Notes: a model not told the origin generated them from the letters alone. DNA of 27,161 bases from Miltoncostaeales bacterium (GCA_030829765.1 JAUROO010000102.1:1-27161), one strand, 5' to 3'. Positions 1 to 7,189 are shown, counted from the stretch's first letter. Made by a program: numbers and translations.

Positions 1-225
1 CGCGTTGGCGCAGGAGCCACCGTGGGCCGCTGCGTGATCGCCGGGGGCGCACGGGTGGGGGATGGTGCGACGGTGGATGGCGCGGTGCTCGGTCGCGACG
101 TCGTGGTGGGCCCGGGCGCCCGGGTGACCGGCCTGGTCGTGGCCGGTGACGGCGCAATCGTGCCCGACGGCATGGTGCTGGAGGGCCCCGCCACGGTGGC
201 CACCGGATCGGTAGCCTCCGCCTGA
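1..225 (+). CDS. Partial nucleotidyltransferase C-terminus, hexapeptide-repeat beta-helix
   Basis: Only the last 74 codons are in the window; the frame is open to base 1 and ends with TGA at 223-225. The translation is a run of imperfect hexapeptide repeats rich in G, A and V (VGAGATV, CVIAGGARVGDGATV, AVLGRDVVVGPGARV), the signature of a left-handed parallel beta-helix. Such domains close NDP-sugar pyrophosphorylases (mannose-1-phosphate guanylyltransferase, glucose-1-phosphate thymidylyl- or adenylyltransferase types). The downstream gene is a phosphoglucose/phosphomannose isomerase, which favours a mannose- or glucose-activating enzyme, but the catalytic domain is outside the window, so the substrate is inferred. 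Its stop overlaps the next ATG by one base (TGATG), implying translational coupling. Confidence 0.75.
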   Translation, partial: RVGAGATVGRCVIAGGARVGDGATVDGAVLGRDVVVGPGARVTGLVVAGDGAIVPDGMVLEGPATVATGSVASA

Positions 226-1325
226 TGGCGGAACTCGACCTCCCCGAGGTGCTCGCGGTGGACCGCGCGGGCCTCATCGACGGCCTCGCGTCGTCGGCGG
301 ACATCTTCGACGCCGCGCGCGCCGGTGCCGAGGCCCTGGACATCCCCTTCGCCCCGGATGCCATCGGCAACGTGCTCATCTGCGGCATGGGCGGATCGGC
401 GGTGGCCGGCGACCTGATCGCGAGCCTCTACTACGAGCGCACCCGTGTGCCGCTGCTGGTCCATCGGGGCTATTACCTCCCCGGCTGGGCCGACGACCGC
501 ACGCTGGCGGTGCTCATGTCGTACTCGGGCGAGACCGAGGAGACCCTCACGGCCGCCATGCAGGCCCTGGAGCGCGAGTCGCCGGCGGTGGCGATCACCA
601 GCGGCGGCAAGCTGGACACCTGGTACAACGGCAAGCACGGCGTGCCGGTGCTGCCCATCCCGCCCGGACTGCAGCCGCGAATGGCGCTGCTGCACATGCT
701 CATCCCGGCTGTGGTCATCCTCGCGCGGCTGGGGGTCATCCCGCCGCAGGACCAGGAACTGGACGCCGCCCGCGACGCCATCGCGGCGGCAATCGACGCA
801 TACGGCCCCGACCGGCCCACCGAGGCCAATCCCGCCAAGCAACTGGCCGAGCGGCTGCATGACCGCGTGCCCGTGGTGTACGGGGCGGAGGTGACGGCGG
901 GCATCGCATTCCGCTGGAAGTGCCAGTTCAACGAGAACGCCAAGCAGCCGGCGTTCTGGGCCGCCCTGCCCGAGATGAACCACAACGAGATCGTGGGCTG
1001 GGAGGACGCCCGGGAGTTCGGTGACCTCGCCCGGATCGTGATGCTGCGCGATCCGCGCCAGCATCGGCAGGTGGAGCGCCGGATGGCGTTGACCCGGGAG
1101 ATCATCAGCCCGCGTGTGAGCGGCGTGCTCACCATCGAGGGTGAGGGCGAGAGCCCGCTGGCCCGGGCCATAGACCTTGTGCTGCTGGGCGACTACGTGT
1201 CGCTGTACGCCGCGTGCCTGCGCCGCGTGGACCCCGAGCCGGTGGAAAGCATTGGCGTGCTGAAGGCGGGCCTCGCCACCACCGGCAACCAGCGTCTGCG
1301 CGCCGGCGAGAGCGGCTCCATCTGA
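225..1325 (+). CDS. Bifunctional phosphoglucose/phosphomannose isomerase (SIS family)
   Basis: 366 aa, the usual size for the small archaeal/actinobacterial bifunctional Pgi/Pmi family. It should interconvert fructose-6-phosphate with glucose-6-phosphate and mannose-6-phosphate in the cytosol. The SIS fold is visible: the glycine-rich phosphate-binding loop ICGMGGSAVAGD near residues 52-63, the serine loop MSYSGETEETL near 104, and the C-terminal active-site segment with FNENAKQPAFW followed by PEMNHNEIVGW, which carries the Glu and His expected for isomerisation. ATG 225 overlaps the preceding TGA, so it is coupled to the sugar nucleotidyltransferase; together they suggest supply of mannose or glucose nucleotides for glycans. 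No Shine-Dalgarno is needed under coupling. Confidence 0.9.
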   Translation: MAELDLPEVLAVDRAGLIDGLASSADIFDAARAGAEALDIPFAPDAIGNVLICGMGGSAVAGDLIASLYYERTRVPLLVHRGYYLPGWADDRTLAVLMSYSGETEETLTAAMQALERESPAVAITSGGKLDTWYNGKHGVPVLPIPPGLQPRMALLHMLIPAVVILARLGVIPPQDQELDAARDAIAAAIDAYGPDRPTEANPAKQLAERLHDRVPVVYGAEVTAGIAFRWKCQFNENAKQPAFWAALPEMNHNEIVGWEDAREFGDLARIVMLRDPRQHRQVERRMALTREIISPRVSGVLTIEGEGESPLARAIDLVLLGDYVSLYAACLRRVDPEPVESIGVLKAGLATTGNQRLRAGESGSI

Positions 1326-1360
1326 CCCGCGGGCCTGGGCCGCCACCGCGGTGCCGGGCA

Positions 1361-1427
1361 CTTAACCGCCCCTTAACCATCGCGGCCCCGCGCCGGTGCG
1401 CTGGTAGCCTGCGACCGCTTCGAAGCG
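1361..1427 (+). promoter_or_regulatory. Putative ahcY promoter and operator region
   Basis: Between the isomerase and ahcY there is a direct repeat CTTAACC (1361-1367 and 1372-1378) spaced 11 bp, one helical turn. A -10-like TAGCCT follows at 1405-1410, and a perfect 12-bp palindrome CGCTTCGAAGCG lies at 1416-1427, where transcription would start. A Shine-Dalgarno-like GAGGG follows at 1431-1435. The direct repeat is about one turn upstream of a -35 position and the palindrome sits at +1, so activator and repressor sites are possible. I saw no match to the SAH riboswitch. Confidence 0.45.
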
Positions 1428-1443
1428 AAAGAGGGAATTGTCT

Positions 1444-2712
1444 GTGACGACGACCAACAAGCATCACGTGGCCGATCTCGGCCTCGCCGAACTGGGCCGC
1501 CAGCGCATCGAGTGGGCGGATCGCGACATGCCGGTGCTGCAGCAGATCCGGGCGCGATTCGAGAAGGAGAAGCCGCTCGACGGCATCCGGATCTCCGCCT
1601 GCCTGCACGTGACCACGGAGACCGCGAACCTGGCGCGCACGCTGAAGGCGGGGGGTGCTGACGTGGTCCTTGTGGCGTCGAACCCGCTGTCGACCCAGGA
1701 CGACGTGGCAGCGGCGCTGGTGCAGGAGTACGGCATCTCGACCTACGCCATCAAGGGCGAGGACGACGACACCTACTACTCGCACATCACGGCTGCCATC
1801 GACCACGCCCCGCAGATCACGATGGACGACGGCGCCGACGTGATCGGCGTGCTCCACGGCGACCGGCGCGAGATGCTGGACAGCGTGATCGGCGGCACCG
1901 AGGAGACCACGACCGGCGTCATCCGCCTGAAGGCCCTGGAGGCCGAGGGCAAGCTGGCGTTCCCGGTTGTGGCGGTGAACGACGCGAACACCAAGCACAT
2001 GTTCGACAACCGTTACGGCACCGGCCAGTCCACGCTGGACGGCCTGCTGCGCGCCACGAACATCCTGATCGCCGGCCGCAAGTGCGTGGTGGGTGGCTAC
2101 GGGTGGTGCGGTCGCGGTCTGGCCTCGCGCCTCAAGGGCCTGGGTGCCCACGTGATCGTCGTCGAGGTGGATCCGCTCGCGGCCCTCGAGGCCGTGATGG
2201 ACGGGTTCGAGGTCCTTCCCATCGCGGAGGCCGCGAAGGAGGGCGATGTCTTCATCACCGCCACCGGCAACATCCACGTCCTGCGCCGTGAGCACTTCGA
2301 GCACATGAAGGACGGCGCGATCATCGCCAACACCGGCCACTTCAACGTGGAGATCGACATCCCCGGCCTGGACGAGCTGGCCGATGGGGCCCGTGAGGTG
2401 CGTCCCTTCGTGCAGGAGTACTCGCTGCGCAATGGCCGCAAGGTCTACCTGCTTGCCGAGGGGCGCCTGCTGAACCTGGCCGCTGCCGAGGGGCACCCGG
2501 CCGCCGTGATGGACATGAGCTTCGCCAACCAGGCGCTGTCGGCCGAGTACATGGCGCGCAACGCCACCTCGCTCGACAAGACCGTGTACGTGGTGCCGGA
2601 GGAGATCGACGCCGAGATCGCCCGGCTCAAGCTGTATTCGATGGGCGTGGAGATCGACGCGCTCACCGAGGAGCAGGAGAAGTACCTGGCCTCCTGGGAT
2701 CAGGGCACCTGA
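1444..2712 (+). CDS. ahcY: Adenosylhomocysteinase (S-adenosylhomocysteine hydrolase)
   Basis: 422 aa from GTG 1444. It hydrolyses S-adenosylhomocysteine to adenosine and homocysteine with bound NAD, clearing the product of methyltransferases. Visible hallmarks: HVTTETANLARTLKAGGADVVL near the N-terminus, the Asn-Asp pair in VAVNDANTKHMFDNRYGTGQS, and the Rossmann loop GGYGWCGRG near residues 217-225. The GYGWCGRG form and the short length, without the insertion found in the ~470-aa bacterial/eukaryotic type, match the archaeal/Thermotoga-like subgroup. A TTG at 1438 is possible, but the GAGGG at 1431-1435 is only 2 nt from it and 8 nt from GTG 1444, so GTG is preferred. mtnA follows after a strong hairpin. 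Confidence 0.95.
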   Translation: MTTTNKHHVADLGLAELGRQRIEWADRDMPVLQQIRARFEKEKPLDGIRISACLHVTTETANLARTLKAGGADVVLVASNPLSTQDDVAAALVQEYGISTYAIKGEDDDTYYSHITAAIDHAPQITMDDGADVIGVLHGDRREMLDSVIGGTEETTTGVIRLKALEAEGKLAFPVVAVNDANTKHMFDNRYGTGQSTLDGLLRATNILIAGRKCVVGGYGWCGRGLASRLKGLGAHVIVVEVDPLAALEAVMDGFEVLPIAEAAKEGDVFITATGNIHVLRREHFEHMKDGAIIANTGHFNVEIDIPGLDELADGAREVRPFVQEYSLRNGRKVYLLAEGRLLNLAAAEGHPAAVMDMSFANQALSAEYMARNATSLDKTVYVVPEEIDAEIARLKLYSMGVEIDALTEEQEKYLASWDQGT

Positions 2713-2740
2713 TACCCGGCGGCACCTCGTCGCAGGGCCG

Positions 2741-2770
2741 CCCGGCGGGGGACTCAACCCCCCCGCCGGG
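2741..2770 (+). terminator. Hairpin between ahcY and mtnA
   Basis: A perfect 10-bp stem, CCCGGCGGGG (2741-2750) and CCCCGCCGGG (2761-2770), encloses the 10-nt loop 2751-2760. It begins 28 nt after the ahcY stop and ends 25 nt before the first plausible mtnA start codon. There is no T-tract. It could be a GC-rich terminator for ahcY, an attenuator between the two genes, or an mRNA-stabilising 3' structure. Confidence 0.55.
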
Positions 2771-2810
2771 CCTGGCCCCCGAGGACATCCTCGCCCTGCG
2801 CGACAGCGCG

Positions 2811-3845
2811 GTGGTGATGCTGGACCAGACCCGCCTGCCCGGTGAGGTCGTGCATGTGACCCTGCCGGGCTGGCCCGACGTGGTGGACGCCATCCGCACC
2901 ATGGTGGTGCGCGGCGCACCCGCCATCGGAGTGGCCGGCGCGATGGGGGTTGCCCTCGCCGCCCGGAACGCCGCGGCCACCAGTGCCACCCGGCAGGCGT
3001 TCGACGCCGAGATGGGCCGTGCCATCGCCGAACTGCGGGACGCCCGGCCCACCGCGGTGAACCTGGCGTGGGCCGTCGACCGGCTGGCGGGGATCGTGGC
3101 CGACCACGAGGGCACGCCCGCCGAGATCGCGGATGAGCTTGACGCCTCCGCCCGTGCGATCCATTCGGATGAGGTGGACCGCTGCATGGCGATCGGCCGT
3201 CATTCGCTTCCGCTGTTCTCCCGGGGCGCGCGGATCCTCACGCACTGCAATGCCGGCGCCCTCGCCACGGGCGGCTACGGGACGGCACTCGGCGTCGTGC
3301 GCGCCGCGTACGCGGCCGACCCGGGCGTGAGCGTGATCGTGGACGAGACGCGCCCGCTGCTCCAGGGGTCACGCCTCACGGCATGGGAATTGGAGCAGGA
3401 GGGCATCCCGTACACGCTCATCACCGACAACATGGCGGCGATGTTGATGTCCGAGGGGCGCGTGACCCACGTGGTGGTGGGGGCCGATCGCATCGCCGCC
3501 AACGGGGATGTGGTCAACAAGATCGGCACCTACGGCGTGGCCGTCCTGGCGCGCGAGCACGGAATCCCGGTGATCGTCGCGGCGCCCACGTCCACGCTGG
3601 ATCTCTCCATGCCCTCGGCGGCCGAGATCCCCGTGGAGGAACGCGACCCGGATGAGGTGCGCGACCTGGCGTTGTTCGGCCGCGCGGCATCTCCTGCGGG
3701 TGCGCCCGTGGCCAACCCGGCCTTCGACCGCACGCCCGCACGACTGGTGGCGGCGATCGTCACCGAGCAGGGCGTGCACCGCGCTCCCTATGAGCGCTCG
3801 CTGCGGCAGGCGTGGGACGCCGCCGCCCACGATCCGCCGGGCTGA
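2811..3845 (+). CDS. mtnA: S-methyl-5-thioribose-1-phosphate isomerase
   Basis: 344 aa from GTG 2811. It isomerises methylthioribose-1-phosphate to methylthioribulose-1-phosphate in methionine salvage. Seen: LDQTRLPGE, MVVRGAPAIGVAGAMG, the catalytic cysteine in ILTHCNAGALATGGYGTAL (C146), and the aspartate in VVVGADRIAANGDVVNKIGTYG (D226). The 80-residue C-D spacing equals that of Bacillus subtilis C160/D240, so this start leaves the protein 14 residues short at the N-terminus. The frame is open upstream and encodes EDILALRDSAVV, which looks like the missing first strands, but has no ATG, GTG or TTG. CTG 2796, with GAGG at 2781-2784, is a possible start. The eIF-2B alpha/beta/delta family includes ribose-1,5-bisphosphate isomerases, but the motifs and the ahcY neighbour favour MtnA. 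Confidence 0.9.
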   Translation: MVMLDQTRLPGEVVHVTLPGWPDVVDAIRTMVVRGAPAIGVAGAMGVALAARNAAATSATRQAFDAEMGRAIAELRDARPTAVNLAWAVDRLAGIVADHEGTPAEIADELDASARAIHSDEVDRCMAIGRHSLPLFSRGARILTHCNAGALATGGYGTALGVVRAAYAADPGVSVIVDETRPLLQGSRLTAWELEQEGIPYTLITDNMAAMLMSEGRVTHVVVGADRIAANGDVVNKIGTYGVAVLAREHGIPVIVAAPTSTLDLSMPSAAEIPVEERDPDEVRDLALFGRAASPAGAPVANPAFDRTPARLVAAIVTEQGVHRAPYERSLRQAWDAAAHDPPG

Positions 3846-3876
3846 CGCCGCCGCGACGGCCTCCGGCGCCACAGGA

Positions 3877-3903
3877 CCCCGCGGCCTGCCGAGAACCGCG
3901 GGG
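3877..3903 (+). terminator. GC hairpin downstream of mtnA
   Basis: CCCCGCGG (3877-3884) pairs perfectly with CCGCGGGG (3896-3903) around an 11-nt loop, 32 bases after the mtnA stop. No T-tract follows. It is a plausible 3' end for the ahcY-mtnA transcript. The rest of 3846-3984 shows no supported gene. Confidence 0.45.
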
Positions 3904-3984
3904 CCCGCTGGCGCGAACGCCATGGCCGGGAGTCAGGGGGACGCCCGACGCAGATGACGGTACCCGGCGTCTCGGATGTCAAGA

Positions 3985-4013
3985 CGAAATCCCCGCCCGC
4001 TGCGGGGATTTCG
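3985..4013 (-). terminator. Terminator of infA, possibly bidirectional
   Basis: A perfect 12-bp inverted repeat, CGAAATCCCCGC (3985-3996) and GCGGGGATTTCG (4002-4013), with the 5-nt loop CCGCT. It lies 6 bases beyond the infA stop. On the minus strand the stem ends in ATTTCG followed by TCTT, the nearest thing to a U-tract in this window. It may also stop readthrough from mtnA on the plus strand. Confidence 0.65.
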
Positions 4014-4019
4014 CGTGGC

Positions 4020-4247
4020 CTACTTGAGGCGGTACGTGATGCGGCCGCGGGTGAGGTCGTAGGGGGAGACCTCCACCTTCACGCGGTCGCCGGGGTTCAC
4101 GCGGATGTAATTGCGCCGCATGCGGCCGGCGAGCTTGGCGAGCACCACGTGCCCGCCATCCAGTTCGACGCGGAAGAATGTGTTGGGCAGGGCCTCGGTG
4201 ACCTCGCCCTCGAACTCGATCGCCTGTTCCTTCTCGGTGGAGGCCGT
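4020..4247 (-). CDS. infA: Translation initiation factor IF-1, apparent ACG start
   Basis: 75 aa counted from ACG 4247-4245. IF-1 binds the 30S A site with IF-2 and IF-3 during initiation. The OB-fold is clear: IEFEGEVTEALPNTFFRVEL, GHVVLAKLAGRMRRNYIRVNPGD, and the near-invariant end VEVSPYDLTRGRITYRLK. Family length is about 72-74 aa, which places the start within a few codons of this ACG. No ATG, GTG or TTG lies in frame there; the nearest in-frame ATG is far upstream, near the promoter. AGAGGAG (4253-4259) stands 5 nt before the ACG, an excellent Shine-Dalgarno position. A sequencing error or ATG-to-ACG change is the alternative. A TAGCGT -10-like element lies at 4298-4303. The gene is alone here, divergent from comF, with no rpmJ, rpsM or map beside it. 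Confidence 0.9.
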   Translation of the reverse strand, partial: TASTEKEQAIEFEGEVTEALPNTFFRVELDGGHVVLAKLAGRMRRNYIRVNPGDRVKVEVSPYDLTRGRITYRLK

Positions 4248-4252
4248 GGCGG

Positions 4253-4303
4253 CTCCTCTCGTCGCGTTCCGGGGCTGGCGCCCCGCCTGCGGACGCAACG
4301 CTA
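4253..4303 (-). promoter_or_regulatory. infA promoter -10 and Shine-Dalgarno
   Basis: Reading the minus strand, TAGCGT (4303-4298) fits the TANNNT -10 pattern seen repeatedly in this window and would start RNA near 4291. The leader of roughly 40 nt ends in GAGAGGAG, five bases from the ACG codon. The Shine-Dalgarno is among the strongest in the window, which is why the unusual start codon is taken seriously. Confidence 0.5.
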
Positions 4304-4393
4304 GCGCCAATGGGCGCGATCGGCACCTGCGCGCGGCCATTCCGGTGCATGCGGGGCACTGATGCGGGCCCAGCCGGAGCACCCTGCCGGGCC

Positions 4394-5089
4394 ATGTCCC
4401 GGTTGCTCACCGCTCTGCTCGATTCCATCATCGGCGACGGCTGCGCGGCCTGCGGCATGCCGGGGCCCCCGCTGTGCGCGCCCTGCCGCGCGGCCATTCC
4501 CCTGCTGGCCGGTGCGGGGTGCAACGGGTGCGGCTACCCGTGGCCCCGCCCGGTCCCCGCGTGCCCCGAGTGCATCGCGGGGGTCGTGGGCGCCCGCCAG
4601 GCCGGCTCCTACTCGGGTCCTGTCCCCGCGCTCGTCACGGCGTTCAAGGACCATCGCCGACGCGCCCTGGCCGACCCGCTCGCCGCCGTCATGCGCGCCG
4701 CCCTTGCCCCGCCTCCCCCCGGGGCGGTGCTTGTGCCGATTCCGCTCACCCGGTCGCGCCTGTCCGACCGCGGCTTCAACCAGGCCGCCCTGCTCGCCGG
4801 GCACCTGGCCCGCAGTTGGGGCCTCCGCGTCCACGATTGCCTTGCCCGGGACGATGCCGCGCCGTCGCAGCGGGGCTCGGGCGGGCGTGCCCGCCGCATG
4901 CAGGTGCGGACCGCCTTCCATCCGCGTGGCCGCGCGCCCCTTCATGCGGTGCTGGTGGACGACGTGGTCACCACCGGCGCCACCCTGTCGGCGGCGGCCC
5001 GCGCCCTGCGCGGTGCGGGCTGCGCGCGCGTCGGCGCGGTGGCACTGGCCCGGGTTGCCCCCGGGGCTCCGGGCAGTAGAGTCGGATGA
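4394..5089 (+). CDS. comF: ComF-family phosphoribosyltransferase-like protein
   Basis: 231 aa from ATG 4394. The N-terminus carries cysteine pairs of a zinc-ribbon type (CAAC, CAPC, CNGC, CPEC), then YSGPVPALVTAFKDHRRRALADPLA, VPIPLTRSRLSDRGFNQAALLA, and the PRPP-loop motif VLVDDVVTTGAT at residues 186-197. This is the standard ComF/GntX layout. ComF is required for DNA uptake in naturally competent bacteria; in others its role is unclear, and no com genes are visible nearby. The frame is open back to ATG 4310, but those 28 residues lack family similarity and overlap the divergent infA promoter. A weak ribosome site leaves the exact start uncertain. Confidence 0.87.
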   Translation: MSRLLTALLDSIIGDGCAACGMPGPPLCAPCRAAIPLLAGAGCNGCGYPWPRPVPACPECIAGVVGARQAGSYSGPVPALVTAFKDHRRRALADPLAAVMRAALAPPPPGAVLVPIPLTRSRLSDRGFNQAALLAGHLARSWGLRVHDCLARDDAAPSQRGSGGRARRMQVRTAFHPRGRAPLHAVLVDDVVTTGATLSAAARALRGAGCARVGAVALARVAPGAPGSRVG

Positions 5090-5109
5090 CGGCAGATCCA
5101 GTCAGGGGG
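5077..5109 (+). promoter_or_regulatory. hpf promoter -10 and Shine-Dalgarno
   Basis: TAGAGT at 5077-5082, inside the last codons of comF, fits the local TANNNT -10 pattern. AGGGGG (5104-5109) is placed 8 nt before the hpf ATG. Hibernation factors are commonly induced on their own, so an internal promoter in addition to comF readthrough is reasonable. Confidence 0.45.
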
Positions 5110-5117
5110 ATACGGAC

Positions 5118-5705
5118 ATGGAACTCCAGGTGAGGGGCAGGAACGTCCCGATCACGGACGCCCTCGAGGTGCATGCCGAGAAGCGTATGCACAAGATCGA
5201 GAGGGTGCTCGGGCCATTCGCCGACAAGGCCCAGGTGGAGGTGGAGCTCGCGGTCGAGCACAACCCCAGCATCGCGAAGGGGCAGATCGCCGAGGTGACC
5301 GTGCGCACAAAGGGGCCGGTCATCCGCGTGCGCGAGGCCGACTCCGACATGTACGCCGCCATCGACCTGGCGGCGCACCGCGTGGAGCGCGCCGCCCAGC
5401 GGCTGCGCGAGCGCCACAAGGACCATCACGGTCCGGGCATCCAGGCCGTGGCGGCCACCCCGGCCGAGATCGCGGCGCTGGACCGCCTGGGCAAGGACGC
5501 CACCGACGCCGTGGAGTCGCCGCCGCCCATCCGCATCGTGCGCAGCAAGCGCTTCGAGATGCCCTCGCTCACGCCCGAGGATGCCGCCGTGCGCCTCGAG
5601 CTGATCGACCACGAGTTCTTCGTGTTCCGCAACGAGGCCAGCGGCGAGGTGAGTGTCATCTATCGCCGGCGCGACGGCGACTTCGGGCTGATCGAGGGGG
5701 CCTGA
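5118..5705 (+). CDS. hpf: Ribosome hibernation promoting factor, long form
   Basis: 195 aa. It binds the 30S subunit and drives 100S dimer formation in slow growth. The N-terminal S30AE/RaiA domain (about residues 1-105) starts MELQVRGRNVPITDALEVHAEKRM and includes VEVELAVEHNP and YAAIDLAAHRVERAAQRLRER. A linker follows, then the C-terminal dimerisation domain (about 135-195) with IVRSKRFEMPSLTPEDAAV, HEFFVFRNEASGEVSVIYRR and DGDFGLIEG. Both domains together define the long HPF typical of Gram-positive bacteria. ATG 5118 has AGGGGG at 5104-5109; the frame is open much further upstream, but that part is a shadow of comF. secA follows after one gene, as in several actinobacterial genomes. Confidence 0.94.
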   Translation: MELQVRGRNVPITDALEVHAEKRMHKIERVLGPFADKAQVEVELAVEHNPSIAKGQIAEVTVRTKGPVIRVREADSDMYAAIDLAAHRVERAAQRLRERHKDHHGPGIQAVAATPAEIAALDRLGKDATDAVESPPPIRIVRSKRFEMPSLTPEDAAVRLELIDHEFFVFRNEASGEVSVIYRRRDGDFGLIEGA

Positions 5706-5829
5706 GGCGCGCCGTCGCCTGACCGTCTGGGCCGTCACCACCTGTGCGGCTCTGGCCCCGGCGGGCCTCGCGCCCGCGCAGGTCCCCCCCGGGGGTGCCG
5801 GCGCCGCCGCCCCGGCGCCGGCACCCGCC

Positions 5830-7167
5830 GTGGCCCCCGCGCTGGTGCAGCCGGTGGCCGTGGACGACGCCCTTCGGCAGCTGGTGGTGGCCACATGGGC
5901 GGCCACGGGCCGCGCCACCGACGGCAGCGGGGGCATGTGGGCCGCCCGCGTGGAGGGCGTGCTGTGGGTGATGGCCGACATGGGCGTGCCGGGCCTCACC
6001 GACATGCAGGTGTTCCGCGAGGCTGCGCCCGGGGTACTGGAGTCCAGCGGCGCCGTGGTGATGCAGGGCATGTGCCCGGGCATCCCGCTGGCCCTGCGCG
6101 AGGCGTGGGGCTTTGCGCCGCACTGCACGCCGGGTGATCCTGGCGTTCCACTGCCGGGGTCGGTGCCGGTGGACGACCTGCCCGAGCCGGTGCAGGGCAC
6201 CGGCATGTGGATCTGGTACGTGGATCGCTCCGAGCGGTCGCTGGACGCCATCGTCGCCCGCGCGCGGTCCAACGGCATCCGCACGGTGCACATCAAGTCC
6301 GGTGACGGCACGGATTACTGGAGCCAGTTCGACCGCGCCGTGGGCCCGCTGAAGGCCGCGGGCCTGCGTGTGTGCGCCTGGCAGTACGTGCGCGGTCGCC
6401 GCCCGGTGGCCGAGGCGGCCGTGGCAGCGCGGGCGGTGCGTGCCGGCGCCGACTGCTTCATGGTGGATGCCGAGGGGGAGTTCGAGCGCCTGCGCGGGCG
6501 CTACGTGCGGGCCACCCGCTACATGCGTGCCCTGCGCGCGCGTGTGGGCACCGCCTACCCCGTCGGCCTCACCACCTTCCCCTACGTGGACCTGCACGGG
6601 CGGTTCCCGTACTCGGCGTTCCTCACCGGGCCCGATGCCGCGCAGTTCACGATGCCGCAGGTGTACTGGCGCGCCCACCGGGTGTCGCCGGAGGCCGCGG
6701 TGGATCGCACCATGCGCTGGAACCGCGTGTACGGGAAGCCCATCGCCCTCCTCGGCGGCACCTACAAGCGTGAGACGCCCGCGCAGATCCGCCGGTTCCG
6801 GTGCGCATCGCAGGCCGCGGGCGTGGCGGGCGAGAGCTGGTGGGCATGGCAGAACACCCGTCGCGCGCAGTGGCCGGCGCTGGGATCTCCGCTCACCTGC
6901 GGCCTGCGCGTGGCCCGTCAGGGGGGAAGCCGCTACCCGTACCTGGGATTGCGGTCGCGCGGCGACGTGGTGCGCCACCTGCAAGCCCTGCTGCGCGGCC
7001 AGGGGCTGCAGGTTCCCGTGACCGGCGTGTTCGGCGCCCGTACCCGCGACGCGCTGGCCGCGTACCGCTCGGCGCGCGGGCTGCCGCCGGTGGCGGGCAC
7101 CGATGACGTCACGTGGGCGGATCTGCTGGCGCGCAGCGGGTCGGGCGCGACACCGGCAGCGGGGTAG
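5830..7167 (+). CDS. Probable secreted glycosidase-like protein with peptidoglycan-binding domain
   Basis: 445 aa from GTG 5830. An N-terminal segment of unknown type (about 1-120) precedes a barrel-like domain (about 125-350) with MWIWYVDRSERSLDAIVARA, VHIKSGDGTDYWSQF, AGLRVCAWQYVRG, ADCFMVDAEGEFE, FTMPQVYWR and GESWWAWQNT. The pattern of strand ends carrying D, E, Q and W resembles glycoside-hydrolase-like TIM barrels such as GH25-related proteins, but I cannot name a family. Residues about 375-435 form a PG_binding_1 repeat (LRSRGDVVRHLQALLRGQGL, VTGVFGARTRDALAAYR). It is probably exported: the frame upstream of GTG, from 5692, encodes RRRLTVWAVTTCAALAPAG, which resembles a signal peptide but has no ATG, GTG or TTG. 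The likely job is cell-wall turnover. Confidence 0.6.
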   Translation: MAPALVQPVAVDDALRQLVVATWAATGRATDGSGGMWAARVEGVLWVMADMGVPGLTDMQVFREAAPGVLESSGAVVMQGMCPGIPLALREAWGFAPHCTPGDPGVPLPGSVPVDDLPEPVQGTGMWIWYVDRSERSLDAIVARARSNGIRTVHIKSGDGTDYWSQFDRAVGPLKAAGLRVCAWQYVRGRRPVAEAAVAARAVRAGADCFMVDAEGEFERLRGRYVRATRYMRALRARVGTAYPVGLTTFPYVDLHGRFPYSAFLTGPDAAQFTMPQVYWRAHRVSPEAAVDRTMRWNRVYGKPIALLGGTYKRETPAQIRRFRCASQAAGVAGESWWAWQNTRRAQWPALGSPLTCGLRVARQGGSRYPYLGLRSRGDVVRHLQALLRGQGLQVPVTGVFGARTRDALAAYRSARGLPPVAGTDDVTWADLLARSGSGATPAAG

Positions 7168-7183
7168 GCGCAGGCCTCATTGG

Positions 7184-7189
7184 TACGCT
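7184..7189 (+). promoter_or_regulatory. secA promoter -10 element
   Basis: TACGCT in the 58-bp gap before secA fits TANNNT and would start RNA near 7196, giving a leader of about 30 nt. No clear Shine-Dalgarno precedes ATG 7226. Confidence 0.35.

Noticed and set aside
1326..1437. SAH riboswitch upstream of ahcY
   Set aside because: The conserved SAH aptamer core was not found; only a promoter-like hexamer, repeats and a palindrome are present.
1129..2919. Long minus-strand ORF (596 aa) opposite ahcY
   Set aside because: It is antisense to a clearly recognised enzyme, has low-complexity R/H/G/V composition and no motifs; such ORFs are expected at this GC content.
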